This document shows positions 43,155 through 53,800 of a DNA stretch of 64,000 nt, in pieces (positions within the stretch are counted from its first letter, which is position 1; every line of letters starts with the position of its first letter). The notes below the pieces were generated by a model. That model was not told where the DNA came from and made no database searches. It worked only from the letters and a program-made list of their open reading frames with translations. The position numbers and the translations under genes were made by a program. This DNA comes from Sceloporus undulatus (lineage: Eukaryota > Chordata > Lepidosauria > Squamata > Phrynosomatidae): assembly GCF_019175285.1 (NCBI RefSeq), contig NC_056523.1, positions 181,835,496-181,899,495 on the forward strand, given 5' to 3'.

Positions 43155-43382
43155 ATTTTTTTAATAATAAATAATAAATAATTTCCAAGGTGGAATTAAT
43201 ATTAAAAGCATAATACAGTTTTGAAATTTCTTAACACAAAGTAAAAACAGAAGTAATAAGAGGTACGTAATATAAAAGTTAAAACACAAACTAATTCCAT
43301 TTAAAAACAACTTAAAACAAACAGTGTTAGAGAGGCTTAAAACATAATACACACACGCGCACACATACACCACGCACACACC
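43155..43382 (-). repeat. A-rich LINE-tail-like sequence ending in (CA)n
   Basis: AAGGTGGAATTAATATTAAA, ACATAATACAGTTTTG and AACTAATTCCATTTAAAA resemble reversed CR1-type 3'UTR; then ACACACGCGCACACATACAC. Confidence 0.4.
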
Positions 43383-43668
43383 GCTAGCTTTGCTCTGGAG
43401 CTAGCAGGGCCCCTCCTTCAGTCCAGAGCACAGAGCTAGGGGGCAGGGACTGGCAGGGGCTGTAATGCTCTCCCTGCTGGCAAGCCGCCATGGCGATCTC
43501 CATTCCCACCAGGTGCATGCCCGGCAGCTCTCCTCCATGGCCAATGGCTGCCTGCTTGGCTTCCCCTTCTCTTCGCTCCCCTTCACAATGGGGCGGATTC
43601 AGCCTTGTTCTGGGCCCGAAGTCGGGTGCTTCCTCTTTAGCCCCGGGGATGGCGCTGCCCCCTGCCAG

Positions 43669-44290
43669 TAACCTCACAGCCTATGTGCATGAAAACTCAT
43701 GAGGCTACAGCCCTCCTTGGCCATCCAGCCTCTTGACAGATCATCAATTTTAATAGCCTCGAGCTCTTGCAATTCTCGGTCGCTCTTGGACAGACGCTCC
43801 TCTTGTTCAGCATCTTTCCGGGCCCGAAGTCTGGTGCTTCTCCGTAGCCCCTGGAGGTGGCTGCCCCCTGCTCAGGTAACCTCACAGCCTATGTGCATGA
43901 AAACTCGAGGCTACAGTCCTCCTTGGCCATCCAGCCTCTTGGACAGATCACGTTTTAATAGCCTCGAGCTCTTGCAATTCTCTGTCGCTCTTGGACAGAC
44001 GCTCCTCCTTGTTCAGCATCTTTCTGGGCCCGAAGTCTGGTGTTCTCCGTAGCCGGGGGATGGTGCTGCCCCCTGCTCAGGTAACCTCACAGCCTATGGC
44101 ATGAAAACCCATGAGGCTACAGTCCTCCTTGGCCATCCAGCCTCTATGACAGATCATCAGTTTTAATGACCTCGAGCTCTTGCAATTCTCTGTCGCTCTT
44201 TGACAGACGCTCTCCCTTGTTCGGCCTCTTTCTGGGCCCGAAGTCTGGCGCTCTCTGTAGCCCCTGGGACGGCGTTGCTTCCTGCTCAGC
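43669..44290 (-). repeat. Tandem array, unit about 205 bp (three copies)
   Basis: GTAACCTCACAGCCTATGTG starts at 43,669, 43,877 and 44,081 (spacing 208 and 204). Each unit includes CTCGAGCTCTTGCAATTCTC and GGACAGACGCTCCTC. Minus-strand reading of one segment gives LSKSDRELQELE, a coiled-coil-like stretch; I do not recognise a host gene. Confidence 0.85.
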
Positions 44291-46120
44291 CTCTTTCCGG
44301 GCCCGAAGTCTGGCGCGGTCGTCCATAGCCCCTGGGATGGCGTTGGCTCTTCTCAGCCTCTGTAAGGCCGAAGGTCTGGCAGTTTCTCATAGCCCCTGGA
44401 CGGCGGTGCTCCTGCTCAGCCTCTTTTTGGCCTGGAAACCTGCTCAGCTGCTCCCAAGACCGTGGTGGTTTGTTTTTCCTTCCACGGCTCTTGCTTCGTC
44501 GGCGTGGCTCTGTTAAGCCGATATCCCTGGGCACACTGAGGGAGCGGGATTCGCCCATATGGCCCTCGAGCTCTTGCGCCCCTCTCTGTGCCCTGGTCCT
44601 GCCGGACTTCAATATCAAAAGGGGCACTGATAGCCACCTGGGCCCAGAGTTGTGGGGAAGTGCCTGGGAGGATGAGGCGGGTGTAGCTTCCTGCGAAGCC
44701 CTGATCCTGCATCACAAGAGGAAAAAGAATAAGAAAATAAGGACTCCGGCTGAGTTGTCCGCCAGGTCGGTTTTGCCGGCCTCTGAGTGTCCTTTGGAGA
44801 CAATCCGCTTTGGGACACTCGAGCCGACAAACGCCGGAGGGTGGCAGGCCAGAGGCATCCGCCGAACACCATTTCCACCCTATAAGTGGGCACTCAGAGG
44901 GTGGCTCCTTCTCAGCCTCTGTACGGGCCCCGCAGTCGGCGCTTCTCTGTAGCCCCTGGGACGGCGTTGCTTCCTGCTCGAGCCTCTTTCCGGGCCGAAA
45001 GTCTGGCGCTTCTCCATAGCCCTGGGATGGCGGTGGCTCCTTCTCAGCCTCTGTACGGGCCCGAAGTCTGGCAGTTTTTCAGAGCCCCTGGGACGGCGTT
45101 GCGTCCTGCTCAGGCATCTTGTTTTGGGCCTGGAAAACCTGCCGTCAGCGGCTCCCAAGACCATGGTGGTTTGTTTTTTCTTCCACGGCTCTTGCTTCGT
45201 CGCGTGGCCTGTTAAGCCGATATCCCGCTGGGCACACGGATGGAGCTGGATTTCGCCCATATGGCCCTCGAGCTCTGCGCCCCTCTCGGTGCCTGGTCCC
45301 TGCCGGACTTCAATATCAAAGGGGCACGGATACCACCTGGCCCAGAGGTGGGAAGGTGGCATGGGAGGATGAGGCGGGTGTAGCTTCTCTGCGAAGGCCC
45401 CCTGATCCTGCAGCACAAGAGGAAAAGAAGAAGAAATAAGGAACATCCGGCTGAGGTCCTCCAAGGGTCTGTTTGCCGGCCTCTGGAGTGGCCTTTGAGA
45501 CAATCCCTTTTGGGACAATCGAAGCCGACAACTCCGGCGGAGGTGGCAGCCAGAGGCATCCCTCCGAACACCATTTTCCACCCTATAGTGGGCACTCAGA
45601 GGGTGGCTCCTCTCAGCCTCTGACGGGCCCGAAGTCGTGCACTTCTTCGTAGCCCCTGGGGACGGCGTTGCTTCTGCTCAGCCTCTTTTCCGGCCTGAAG
45701 TCCTGGTGCTTCTCCATAGCCCCTGGGATGGTGTTGGCTCCTTCTCAGCCTCTTTACAGGCCCAAGTCTGGCACTTCTTCGTAGCCCATGGGACGGCGTT
45801 GCCTTCCTGCTCAGGCGCTCTTTCTGGGACGGAAAACCTGCTCAGCTGCTCCCAAGACCGTGGTGGTTGTTTTTTCCTTCCACGGGCTCTTGCTGCGGCG
45901 GCTGTGGCTCTGTTAAGCCGTATCCCTCTGGCACACTGATGGAGCTGGATTCGGCCTATGGCCCTCGAGCTCTTGCGCCCCTCTCTGTGCCTGGTCCTGC
46001 GGCTTCATATCAAAGGGGCACTGATAGCCACCTTGGCCCGAGTGTGGGGAAGTGCATGGGGAGGATGAGGCGGGTGTAGCTCTCTGCGTAAGCCCGCGGA
46101 TCCTGCACACAAGAGTGACT
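44280..46120 (-). repeat. GC-rich array with 66-bp units inside a ~700-bp higher-order repeat
   Basis: Short units carry GGGCCCGAAGTCTGGCGCTT and GCCCCTGGGACGGCGTTGC every 63-69 bp (44,236, 44,299, 44,365; 44,926, 44,994, 45,059; 45,625, 45,689, 45,761). Each trio is followed by a block of about 485 bp starting GCTGCTCCCAAGACCGTGGT at 44,442, 45,143 and 45,840 (spacing 701 and 697). Minus-strand 66 bp equals 22 codons (ARLRARKEAEQEATPSQGLQ...), so one frame stays open across units where no indel intervenes. Small indels break it repeatedly. Confidence 0.88.
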
Positions 46121-46239
46121 TCCAAACTCCTTTGTCCCAGCTTCTCTCATGGAGGCTCCCTTCTTCCTTGGGCTGGGCTTTTGCCCCCCTTCTCAACCAC
46201 GCACAGTACTTTATTCTCCCCACCTTCCCTTTCTGAGTG

Positions 46240-47500
46240 TTTGGCACGGTCATAGCAATTGAAAGTGGAAGAGCACATCAAAGAAAGTCAAGGGCCAACT
46301 TGACCAGTGCAAAGAGGGAGGACCCACATCAGTTTTTGGAGCCAAATGAAGAAGACATAGAGTTTCGTCCGCGATTAAATGTTAAAGAATACACTTTTTT
46401 TAATCTGGGTTCTGAGAGTTGCGAGGGGATGGTGCCTCTTTAGGAGGAACTATACTTAAGCACTGTCTCCTGTATGAATGCAATAAAAGGCCTGCTCGCC
46501 GGCTTTGTCTGGTGGCACAGTTTGGCTGGAACTCTTCCCCTGTGGCCATTTGCCAAGCAAAATAAAGTCATCTGGATCAAGGAACTCGCTGTGTTTGTTG
46601 GTTTCTCCTGATTGGTACCTTTAACTAGGGAAAAGAAACATTTGGGGAGGATGTGTGGCCACTCCTGACAAACTTCCCCCCCCCCCCAAAAACCAGAAAA
46701 AGCTTCCCAGGCCCACTGGCTCTGGCAAAGCGGTGCTCCTCAACCTCCTCTAAAGGAAAATCCCCTGCAAAGCAGGGCAACCCAGCGGTTAGGTCTAAAG
46801 GGGGGCTGTGGGCAAAGGAACATGCCCCCCCTTCCTCCTCTACTAAGGGGCAAACAGCCCCCCCAAAAGCACACACAGGCAAATAAGGAGCCAACCCCGG
46901 TGGACGTTCCGCGCACCAGATTCCAGGAGCCTTCTTGTCCCCCTCTTCTCCCACAAGGAGACAGGGAAAGGGCAGAGAGAACAGAGACCCCAGCCTCTCC
47001 CCTATGGACCTGGGAACAAACAGGACCCCCTCCCGTCTCTCCTTTAGGAGTCGGAGGGGGAAAAAGGATCCCAAACCTGCTAATCTGCTTGAAAGGAGTC
47101 CACCCCCCTGTCTCTCTTGCAGAAACAGCAGGCCCACCACCCAGGGAACGAAAGAAGCACCCAGTCCTCAGGAAAAGAAAGCCCGAGAGGACAGAACCAA
47201 CCCTGCAATTCCCCTCCCCAGGCGGGAAGGAGAGAGTGTGAGGAGAGAGACAGAAAGAAGAGAACCCAACACGTTTCTTCAAAAGCTCTTGGCCAGAACT
47301 ATAGCCTCCAGTCCAAAACCACTGCTGCGTACCATGTGAGGATCTCTGGGGTCCCAAGCAACACCCTGGTTATTGGGCCCTTAGCCCCAGCAGATCCCTT
47401 CATTTTCCCCTAGAGTCCTTGGGGTCGCTGTTTCCCACTCCCTGCGAGCTGGAATGAGATTCCCTGGAAGATCCTCTAGTCAAGCTGCCACCAACCATGA
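46240..47500 (+). mobile_element. Probable LTR-retroelement fossil (LTR 3' end and leader)
   Basis: An LTR-like 3' portion (to about 46,640) has a TATA-like GCAATAAAAGGCC, a later AATAAAG poly(A) signal and a U5-like stretch. It is followed by a G-rich, primer-site-like string and a Pro/Lys-rich, gag-like reading. Family and age are uncertain; it looks broken and incomplete (several breaks). Retroviral versus other LTR origin is undecided. Confidence 0.35.
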
Positions 47501-47599
47501 ATCTACAATGCACTCCCCTTAGCACAACACTGGGACTGCGAAGGACTTTTCAGTTCCTTCCGCTTGCTAAACCTACACAAGCCTGGTCTCTGCCCAAGA

Positions 47600-47690
47600 G
47601 TGCGGAGCCTCAAAAAATTATAAATCCCAGGATTCTGTAGGATGGGAGCGTATGACAGTTAAAGATGGTGGTCAAACGGCATTAGTTCTA
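47600..47690. repeat. Fold-back MITE half
   Basis: AAATTATAAATCCCAGGATT, CTGTAGGATGGGAGCGTATG, ACAGTTAAAGATGGTGGTCA: right half of the family seen in both arms. Confidence 0.55.
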
Positions 47691-47810
47691 CAATGTTCAG
47701 ATGCATACCAAAATAACTGAAGACCCATATATTTTTCCTGGCTATTTATTTATTAGAAGTAATACATCACTTTTCAAGGGTAATTATATTAGGTCAGACC
47801 TCTGTATTCA

Positions 47811-48185
47811 TAGGCGGGTTACAGACGGGTCGGGGAGGGGACGTCTTGGAGGTGATTCAGCTGAAGGCGGAGCCTCCAGACGGCCCGCCCCGGGGGCCGT
47901 GCTTCAGGTGTTGGGGCTTCCACATGGGGGGCAGTGGAAGACGCCTCACCTGGGTCCGTTTCGGACCGCTGGCGTCCATAACGGCCGCCTCGGAGGGACG
48001 CTGCAAAAGAGAGGCAGCTTCCGCACGGGGCGGCCCAACCGGGGCTTTTTTTTTCTTTTGCCGCATGAGAAATGCGCAGCTCGCAGGCTGCAGCACTAAG
48101 CACGGCGGCAGAAAGCCTGTCTTTTGTGCCGCATTTAAAGCGCCCAAGCCCCTTTAACTTTCTCTCATCTACGAGGCCGTCTATT
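47811..48185. repeat. GC-rich element related to the palindromic MITE ends
   Basis: Starts TAGGCGGGTTACAGACGGGT, comparable with GGCCTGTTACAGAC of the palindromic MITEs. It has inverted pieces CCATAACGGCCGCC... and a terminal segment ...GAGGCCGTCTATTGTGCC. It may be the left end of a longer element reaching to the gap. Confidence 0.4.
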
Positions 48186-50173
48186 GTGCCAGGGAAACCC
48201 CAGCATCAACATCACGAGCCAGCAGATCAAGGCCCCTGATACTGGCTGAATGTTGCCTACCCCATTCGGCAGTGGCCGGCATGACCCCCTTGAAGAGACA
48301 GAGAAGAAGAAAGCCCCAGGGAGGAGGACTGTGAGGATGCCCGGGCAATTTTGTTCCTGACAAGGAGAAGCTGAAGGATGGCTCCTGTGCCATCAGCTGT
48401 GGATGTCAGAGTGAATTGTACTGTAATAGCAGAAGCCATGATAATGTATCCCATTATCCAAAGTTTGAGTCTGCCTATCAAATTCCTGATCTGTGCTGTG
48501 GGCATGTTTGCCACGTGCCCTGAGGGGGGACACACACAGCACACACACACAAAAGGGTCTCCTGGCGCCGGTTTTTTCCTGGGGCAAAAGATAATCAGCG
48601 CCAACGGCATTGCCTCCTGACAATGTAAGCAAGCGCCCTCAAATTCAGCATTCCTAATGGCCCATTTGAATGTATCAAGGGGGCACCAGGAGGACATCTA
48701 TTGGGGGAGAGGATTCAAACTGCTCCGCTGAAAACTTTCATTGGCCTAGGAACCACCTGGCCTACGGCCCAGAGCCGGCAGGTGCCCCATATATACCCGT
48801 GTCGCACTGTGGCAAGACCCCAGGGACGGCGATCGCAGGGCAAGCCACGCAGAGGGGCCCACCGGTCCGAATCGCCTCTGGAAACGATGAAGAGGGTCGG
48901 GATCCTCCTGGACTCCATGATGCCAACAGGGCGCTGCGAGAAGGTGATGGCTAGCACCAACAAGCCCAACCGGGGGCCATTTTCTCCGAGGCATCTTGTG
49001 CCCTCCGAAACGCAGGGTTTCAAAGAACGCTGCACCAATGGCAGAGTGAAGTTTTAAAACTCTGGAAGGCAGCGTTCTTTGAAACCCTGGAGGATTTTCG
49101 TAGAGGCACCCCCGGTTTTGAAAGGCAGCCCACCATTCTTCTCGCGGCGTGAAGACCTGTGGATCCAGGGGAGATCAAGCCCAGACCAGAAGAATCGCAG
49201 TCCTCCAGGTAAGGCAGAGCGCTTCCAGGCCCTGTCTCCCCTACTTGACCCTTCCCTTGCCCTCTCTCCTTCCTGCATGGTGCCAATGCCATCCCTCCGC
49301 TTCCTTCTTGCAGGCGGTGCGCCGAGGCGGAAGCGGAAGGGAGGGAGGGCACCCTGCCAGGTCGCCCCTCCACCAGCCTCGGGGACGAGGATGTCCCTGA
49401 GGTGGGCCACAGCCAGGACCAGCTGCTTGTGGCCCCTCCGCAGCCAGAGCAGGCTCCTCTGCGGCAGTAGGTCCCCAGGGTGAGGGTGGGGCTGCCTGCC
49501 TGCAGCCCCCATGACACTTGTGCCTCGTCTGCCATGCCAGCATGGTAACTGGGCCTTTCCGTTCCTCTTTTGCGGGCTTGAAGTCCTCGGCTGCTGTTCT
49601 GCCGCCGAGGAGGAGGAGCCTGGGCCGAGCGCCGCCTGCCAGACAGCCAGGCACTTGGCTCGTCGATGGCCAGTGCCCTGGATCGTGTCCTCCAAGCCGG
49701 GCAGCAAGGTAAAGTGTAGAGGTGAACCCAGGAGGGAGTGGGGGCAACCAGAAACCAGCCTGTGGGAGTGGGTGATGGGCTGCACAGGCTGATCCTAACC
49801 ATCCTCTTTCTTTTGCCCCCACAGAAAACCGGACGAGAGAGGGGCGGCTGCGCTGGAGAGAGAGTGGACAAGCGTGGCCGGAGAGGGCTCCTCCATGGAA
49901 GAGACCCTCAGGAACGCCTCCGCCGGATGGCCCCGCCCCCCACCTCCTCCCCTCCCTGAAGCAGCTTCCCTCCCTGCCCCCTCTACCATCGCCCACTCAC
50001 CCTCCCTCTGCCCTTTGTAAATAGTTGTAAATAAGATTTTTAATTGGTTTGTTATTGTGTTAATAAAAAAAACTTTATTTTTTAAAAATTTTGTGTGGTT
50101 AATTAGCTTAACTGCGGCAGTGTGGCGGTGGAGTGTGAATGAGGCGCAACTGTGCAAGATAAAGCTAGGCAGG
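48186..50173 (+). other. GC-rich, gene-like block ending at an assembly gap (unidentified)
   Basis: Plus-strand sequence has intron-like joints: CCTCCAG|GTAAGG at 49,209, TTCTTGCAG|GC at 49,313, and TTTTGCCCCCACAG at 49,826. Between them lie open acidic/Pro-rich readings such as EVGHSQDQLLVAPPQPEQAP. A poly(A) signal AATAAA is at 50,062-50,067. The longest open frames are antisense (283 and 251 codons) and are low-complexity. It could be the accessory (Myb-like) gene of a Harbinger-type transposon or a host gene fragment. No domain was recognised. Confidence 0.3.
50062..50067 (+). terminator. Poly(A) signal of the unidentified block
   Basis: AATAAA after TGTAAATAGTTGTAAATAAG, followed by T-rich sequence; fits a transcript end on the plus strand. 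Confidence 0.45.
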
Positions 50174-50198
50174 NNNNNNNNNNNNNNNNNNNNNNNNN
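50174..50198. other. Assembly gap (25 N) at the inner end of arm B
   Basis: Exactly 25 N, immediately followed by (AT)n, which is the point where homology to arm A ends. Confidence 0.99.
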
Positions 50199-50463
50199 AT
50201 ATATATATATATATATAGTGGTGGGTGGGTGTATAGTGGTGCATAAGTCCAGAGACAAAATCTCCTGCCACAGAAGTGAGTACTCTTGTCTTGCAAAGCA
50301 CCTTGAGGAAGGGAAGGCTCTCGCAGGGGAGCCTCTGAAGCCCTTCTTCTTCTTCGCTTTGGAAGCGCTCTCGTCGTGGTAACCAAGTGCAGACAGGGCA
50401 AAAGGGAGCTCTCCCTCCTGGAGCCTGGCTCTGCTGCTGCCACGTGGGGACTTCCCAATCCCT

Positions 50464-50470
50464 TTTTATA
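50464..50470 (-). promoter_or_regulatory. TATA-box promoter candidate (arm B)
   Basis: Minus strand GGGGTATAAAAAGGGATTGG with a CCAAT-like element about 120 bp upstream (near 50,590). A GC-rich initiator region follows. Mirror copy of 26,217. Confidence 0.4.
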
Positions 50471-50699
50471 CCCCAAAAGAGGAGGCGGAGAGAGAGGGAG
50501 AGAGAGAGAGGCATGGGATCTTCCTGCCCTCCCTAGTTTCCCTGCTGCCCTGGTCCTTCTTCTTCTTAGGCGACCTTTTCATGTCAATTGGTTACTTTAA
50601 CCTCCCGCCTTTCTCCTCCCAGGGGACCCAAGGCGGCCATGTAACCCCTTCCCCTCCTGTTCCAACTCAGCAAGGGCCATATTGAGGCCTTTGGGGCTG

Positions 50700-50930
50700 G
50701 AGAAAGTGTTGTGAATATTGTGTGCCTCCAAGTCCCTTCCCAGTTATGGGGACTCCCTATCATGGGGCTTTCTTGGCAAGGTTTGTTCAGAGGAGTTTGA
50801 AGGCAATGGCAAACCTCCTCTGAACAAATCTTGCAAAAAACAAACAAACAAAAAACCCCAAGATAGGCTCACCTGGCTTAGGGTCACCATGAGTTGGAAA
50901 CAGCTTGAAGGCACAAAACAACAACATTGA
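50700..50930. mobile_element. SINE fragments in arm B (minus 50,715-50,800, plus 50,800-50,930)
   Basis: GTGTGCCTCCAAGTCCCTTC, GCAAGGTTTGTTCAGAGGAG and then CAATGGCAAACCTCCTCTGA, GGGTCACCATGAGTTGGAAA, CAGCTTGAAGGCACAAAAC. Confidence 0.7.
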
Positions 50931-51084
50931 TAATAATAATAATTTAATTATATGCCACCTCTCCCACAGGATCGAGGTGGCTTACAATAACAGATAAAAT
51001 ACTGTACAATATAAAATGCAACATATACTAAAATACATTCCATCAATTCCCTCCCTTCTCCCTCAACTACTGCAATTGCATACA

Positions 51085-51230
51085 GCAATGGTTCCCAAAC
51101 TAGTTCTCCAGGTTTTTGGACTTCAGATCCCAGAAGCCCCTGCCAGCTTGGTCAACAGTGAGGAATTCTGGGAACAGATGTCCAAAACATCTGGAGGACC
51201 CAAACTTTGGACATCACTGGCAGAGAGGAT
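51085..51230. repeat. MITE (GGTTCCCAAACTAGTTCTCC family), arm B
   Basis: TGGTTCCCAAACTAGTTCTC left, CATCTGGAGGACCCAAACTT right, palindromic around CCCAGAAGCCCCTGCC. Confidence 0.75.
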
Positions 51231-51307
51231 GCTGTTCAAATTTTAAAAAATAAAGGGCTCTTCCAGATTGGTCTAAAAAGATTGTCTAAAGAAAAACTCA
51301 TAGGGTT

Positions 51308-51535
51308 GGAAGAGCTGGTGTGGTGTAGTAGTTTGAGTGTTGGACTCTGGGGACCAGGGTTCAATTCCTGACATTGCCATGAAACCCACTGGCTAATCTT
51401 GGGCAAGTCACACTCTCTCAGCCTCAGGGAAAGGCAATGGCAAACCTGTGGATAAAATCTCACCAAGAAAACCCTGTGGTAGGATTGACTTAGGGTTGCC
51501 ATAAATCGGAAACAACTTGAAGGCACACAACAACA
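51308..51535 (+). mobile_element. Full-length tRNA-derived SINE (arm B)
   Basis: AGCTGGTGTGGTGTAGTAGTT (A box), CAGGGTTCAATTCCTGACAT (B box), TCTTGGGCAAGTCACACTCT, CATAAATCGGAAACAACTTG, AAGGCACACAACAACAA. The best reference copy in the window. Confidence 0.9.
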
Positions 51536-51786
51536 AGAGCAACAACAAAGTCCAGCACTGGAATAAATGTTATGGCCCACAGCTTTTCTTCCTGCCCTCC
51601 CTGTTTGCACCAACAAGGGTTGTGACGAAGGAAGGAATTTTTAATGGGAAGTCGAGGGATGAGGATAGGTTTGGCCTTGCCTCAGTCTCAGTATAGAATA
51701 AAGGAGGAAAACTTGGTTTGATAACGTCATGGGAGGCTGCCTCTACACTGCAGAATTAAAGCAGTTTGACACCACTTTAACAGCCA

Positions 51787-51995
51787 AGGCAGGGTGATCA
51801 GATGTCCTAACCAAAAGGGAGGCCATTGTAAGAAATGGAGGCTGTTACCAAATAAAAGATAAAAACATGCATCTAAATATAAATGCATTCTTCTTAATTA
51901 TGCTTAGAATGGAGGACGTTTTGAAATTTCTCCTGGGGAGATGGTTTCAATGTAGGGTATGTCCTGGAAAAGGAGGACATCTGGTCACTCTGTGC
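51787..51995. mobile_element. hAT-like element (AGGGTGATCAGATGTCC), arm B
   Basis: CAGGGTGATCAGATGTCCTA left and GGACATCTGGTCACTCTGTG right; interior GAATGGAGGACGTTTTGAAA and GTATGTCCTGGAAAAGGAGG. Confidence 0.75.
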
Positions 51996-52059
51996 CAAGG
52001 CTCTATACTACACCCTATACTCACTGGCATGTGTGTGTGTTTGTCCAGAGCTCCTGGTC

Positions 52060-52352
52060 TAATGGGGTTGTTGTTGTTGTGTGCCTTCAAGTCATTTCCA
52101 GCTTATGGTGACCCTATGGCAAAGTTATAATGGAGTTTTCTTGGCAAGATTTGTTCAGAGAAGGTTTGCCATTGCCTTTCTCTGAGGCTGAGAGTGTGTG
52201 ACTTGGGTTTCATGGCTGAGCTGGGACTCTGTTTAATGGGCAGGGGGACAATATTCAGTATTGAAAGCATGGTGTAATGGTTTCAGTGCTGGACTATACT
52301 CCAAAGACCAGGGTTTGGTTCCCATCTCAGCTACGAAACCCACTGGGTGAAT
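52060..52352. mobile_element. SINE pieces, arm B (minus 52,060-52,235; plus 52,262-52,352)
   Basis: GTTGTGTGCCTTCAAGTCAT...TGAGAGTGTGTGACTTGGG in reverse. Then AAGCATGGTGTAATGGTTTC, CAGGGTTTGGTTCCCATCTC and GAAACCCACTGGGTGAAT in forward sense. Confidence 0.75.
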
Positions 52353-52694
52353 TTATTAGGCAGCAAAAAAAGTGGGACACAGAGGACTAATCAGAACTAT
52401 CCTTACCAAATCAGGTCAGGTGGAAGGTATGGGTGGGCCACCCTGGCTCTGGGGTCACCAGGTAATGGAATAAAATTAAAATTAAAGTTGTATTAAACCA
52501 ACCAAAGCCCAGCATCCTGTTTCTACAGTGGCCTACCTGTTACGCAGTGAGAGCCCCATGTAATAACATATTTCGTTCATGTTCCTCAGCAAGTGCCATA
52601 CTGAGACACACCGCCTTTGGAAGTACCACCGGGACTAGTAACCACCATGATGAAAGAAGATACTGAAGTCAGGTATTCCATTAAATGTTATGGT

Positions 52695-52780
52695 ACCACT
52701 TGTTGTTTGTTGTTAGCTGCCCTCAAGTAAACCTGACTCATAGCAACCCTGTGGATGAGGCACCTCCAAGTCCCCCATTC
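52695..52780 (-). mobile_element. BovB LINE 3' tail (arm B)
   Basis: GTTGTTTGTTGTTAGCTGCC, CTCAAGTAAACCTGACTCAT, AGCAACCCTGTGGATGAGG: reverse of the tail at 22,955-23,040. Confidence 0.7.
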
Positions 52781-53800
52781 AATGATGTCACCAATATGCA
52801 GATGACACCCAACTATCTCTCCTTTCCATGTGATTCCAAGGAAGCTGTCTCTGGACTGAACCAATGTCTGCTGTCAGTAGTAGACTGGGTGAAGGCATAC
52901 AAATTGAAACTTACTCCAGAGAAGACAGAGGTGGCAGATCAGGGAACAGGGGCCTTGCCTCTGTTGGATGGGGTTATACTTGCCCTGAAATCTGAGGCTC
53001 ACAGCTTGGGTGTCCTCCTAGACTCCACTCTGAGCCTGGATGCCCAGGTCTCAGCAGTGGCTAGGAATGCATTTGCATAGCTAAAACTTGTGCTCCAGCT
53101 GTGCAGGTTAGTTGAGACGTCAGAGCTGGCTACAGTGACATGTGCCTTGATTACATCCCCTTTAGACTGCTGTAGCACACTCTACGTAGGGCTGACTTTG
53201 GAAACTGTTTGGAAATGGGTTCAGAAAACTGCAGCCAGAATGCTGACCAGGGTCAGTTATAGGGAGCATATAAATTCCTTATTAAAACAGCTTCAGTGGC
53301 TACCGATTTGGTTTCCGGGTACAATTCAAACTGCTGGTTATGACTATCAAGCCCTATATGGCTTAGATCCAGATTATTTAAATAATTGTATCTCCCCATA
53401 TGAACCTGCCAGAACACTAGGATCTTCAGGGGAAGGCTTTCTCTTGGTCTCACCACCATCCCAGGCTCGCTTGGTGTGGACACGAGAGAGTGGCTTCTTG
53501 GTGGCTGCTCCCACCCTCTGGAACTCCCTTTCACGGGAGGCAAGGCTGGTCTCATCCCTGTTTGCTTTTCGTTAGCAAGCTAAGACGCTTTTATTTAAGC
53601 AGGCATTTGATATATAATATACCAGATTGGTTTTCATGGAGTACTGTGTGTGTGTTTCAGTCATGCTTTTAACATTTGTATATTTTTATGTAATTTCTAC
53701 ACTGATTTTAACTGTTTTAACTTTTTAATTTTTTTTTATATCCGTGAGCCACTTTGGGTCCCTTCAGAGAGAAAGGCAGTATACAAATCAAACAAAGAAA
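52780..53800 (+). mobile_element. L2/CR1-group LINE, C-terminal half and 3'UTR (arm B)
   Basis: Readings with LLSVVDWVKAYKLKLTPEKT and SLGVLLDSTLSLDAQVSAVA (52,860-53,075), then SELATVTCALITSPLDCCST, HINSLLKQLQWLPI, YLNNCISPYEPARTLGSSGE and VAAPTLWNSLSREARLVSSL (53,100-53,575). The 3'UTR ends CACTTTGGGTCCCTTCAGAG, AGAAAGGCAGTATACAAATC. This is the end of a Jockey-superfamily ORF2; frames shift between blocks. Confidence 0.85.

Noticed and set aside
44880-45581. 233-codon minus-strand frame as a functional gene
   Set aside because: It follows the tandem units and changes frame relative to them. I treat it as part of the repeat array, not as a gene model.
46625-47357. Overlapping long frames on both strands
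   Set aside because: Composition-driven frames in a GC- and purine-rich segment that is better explained as an LTR-retroelement fossil.
49020-49871. 283- and 251-codon minus-strand frames
   Set aside because: They are antisense to exon-like features, GC-driven and low in complexity (Ser/Pro/Arg/Gly); no domain was recognised.
51308-51370. tRNA gene (A and B boxes)
   Set aside because: The boxes belong to SINE heads with attached body and tail; no cloverleaf with a proper acceptor stem.
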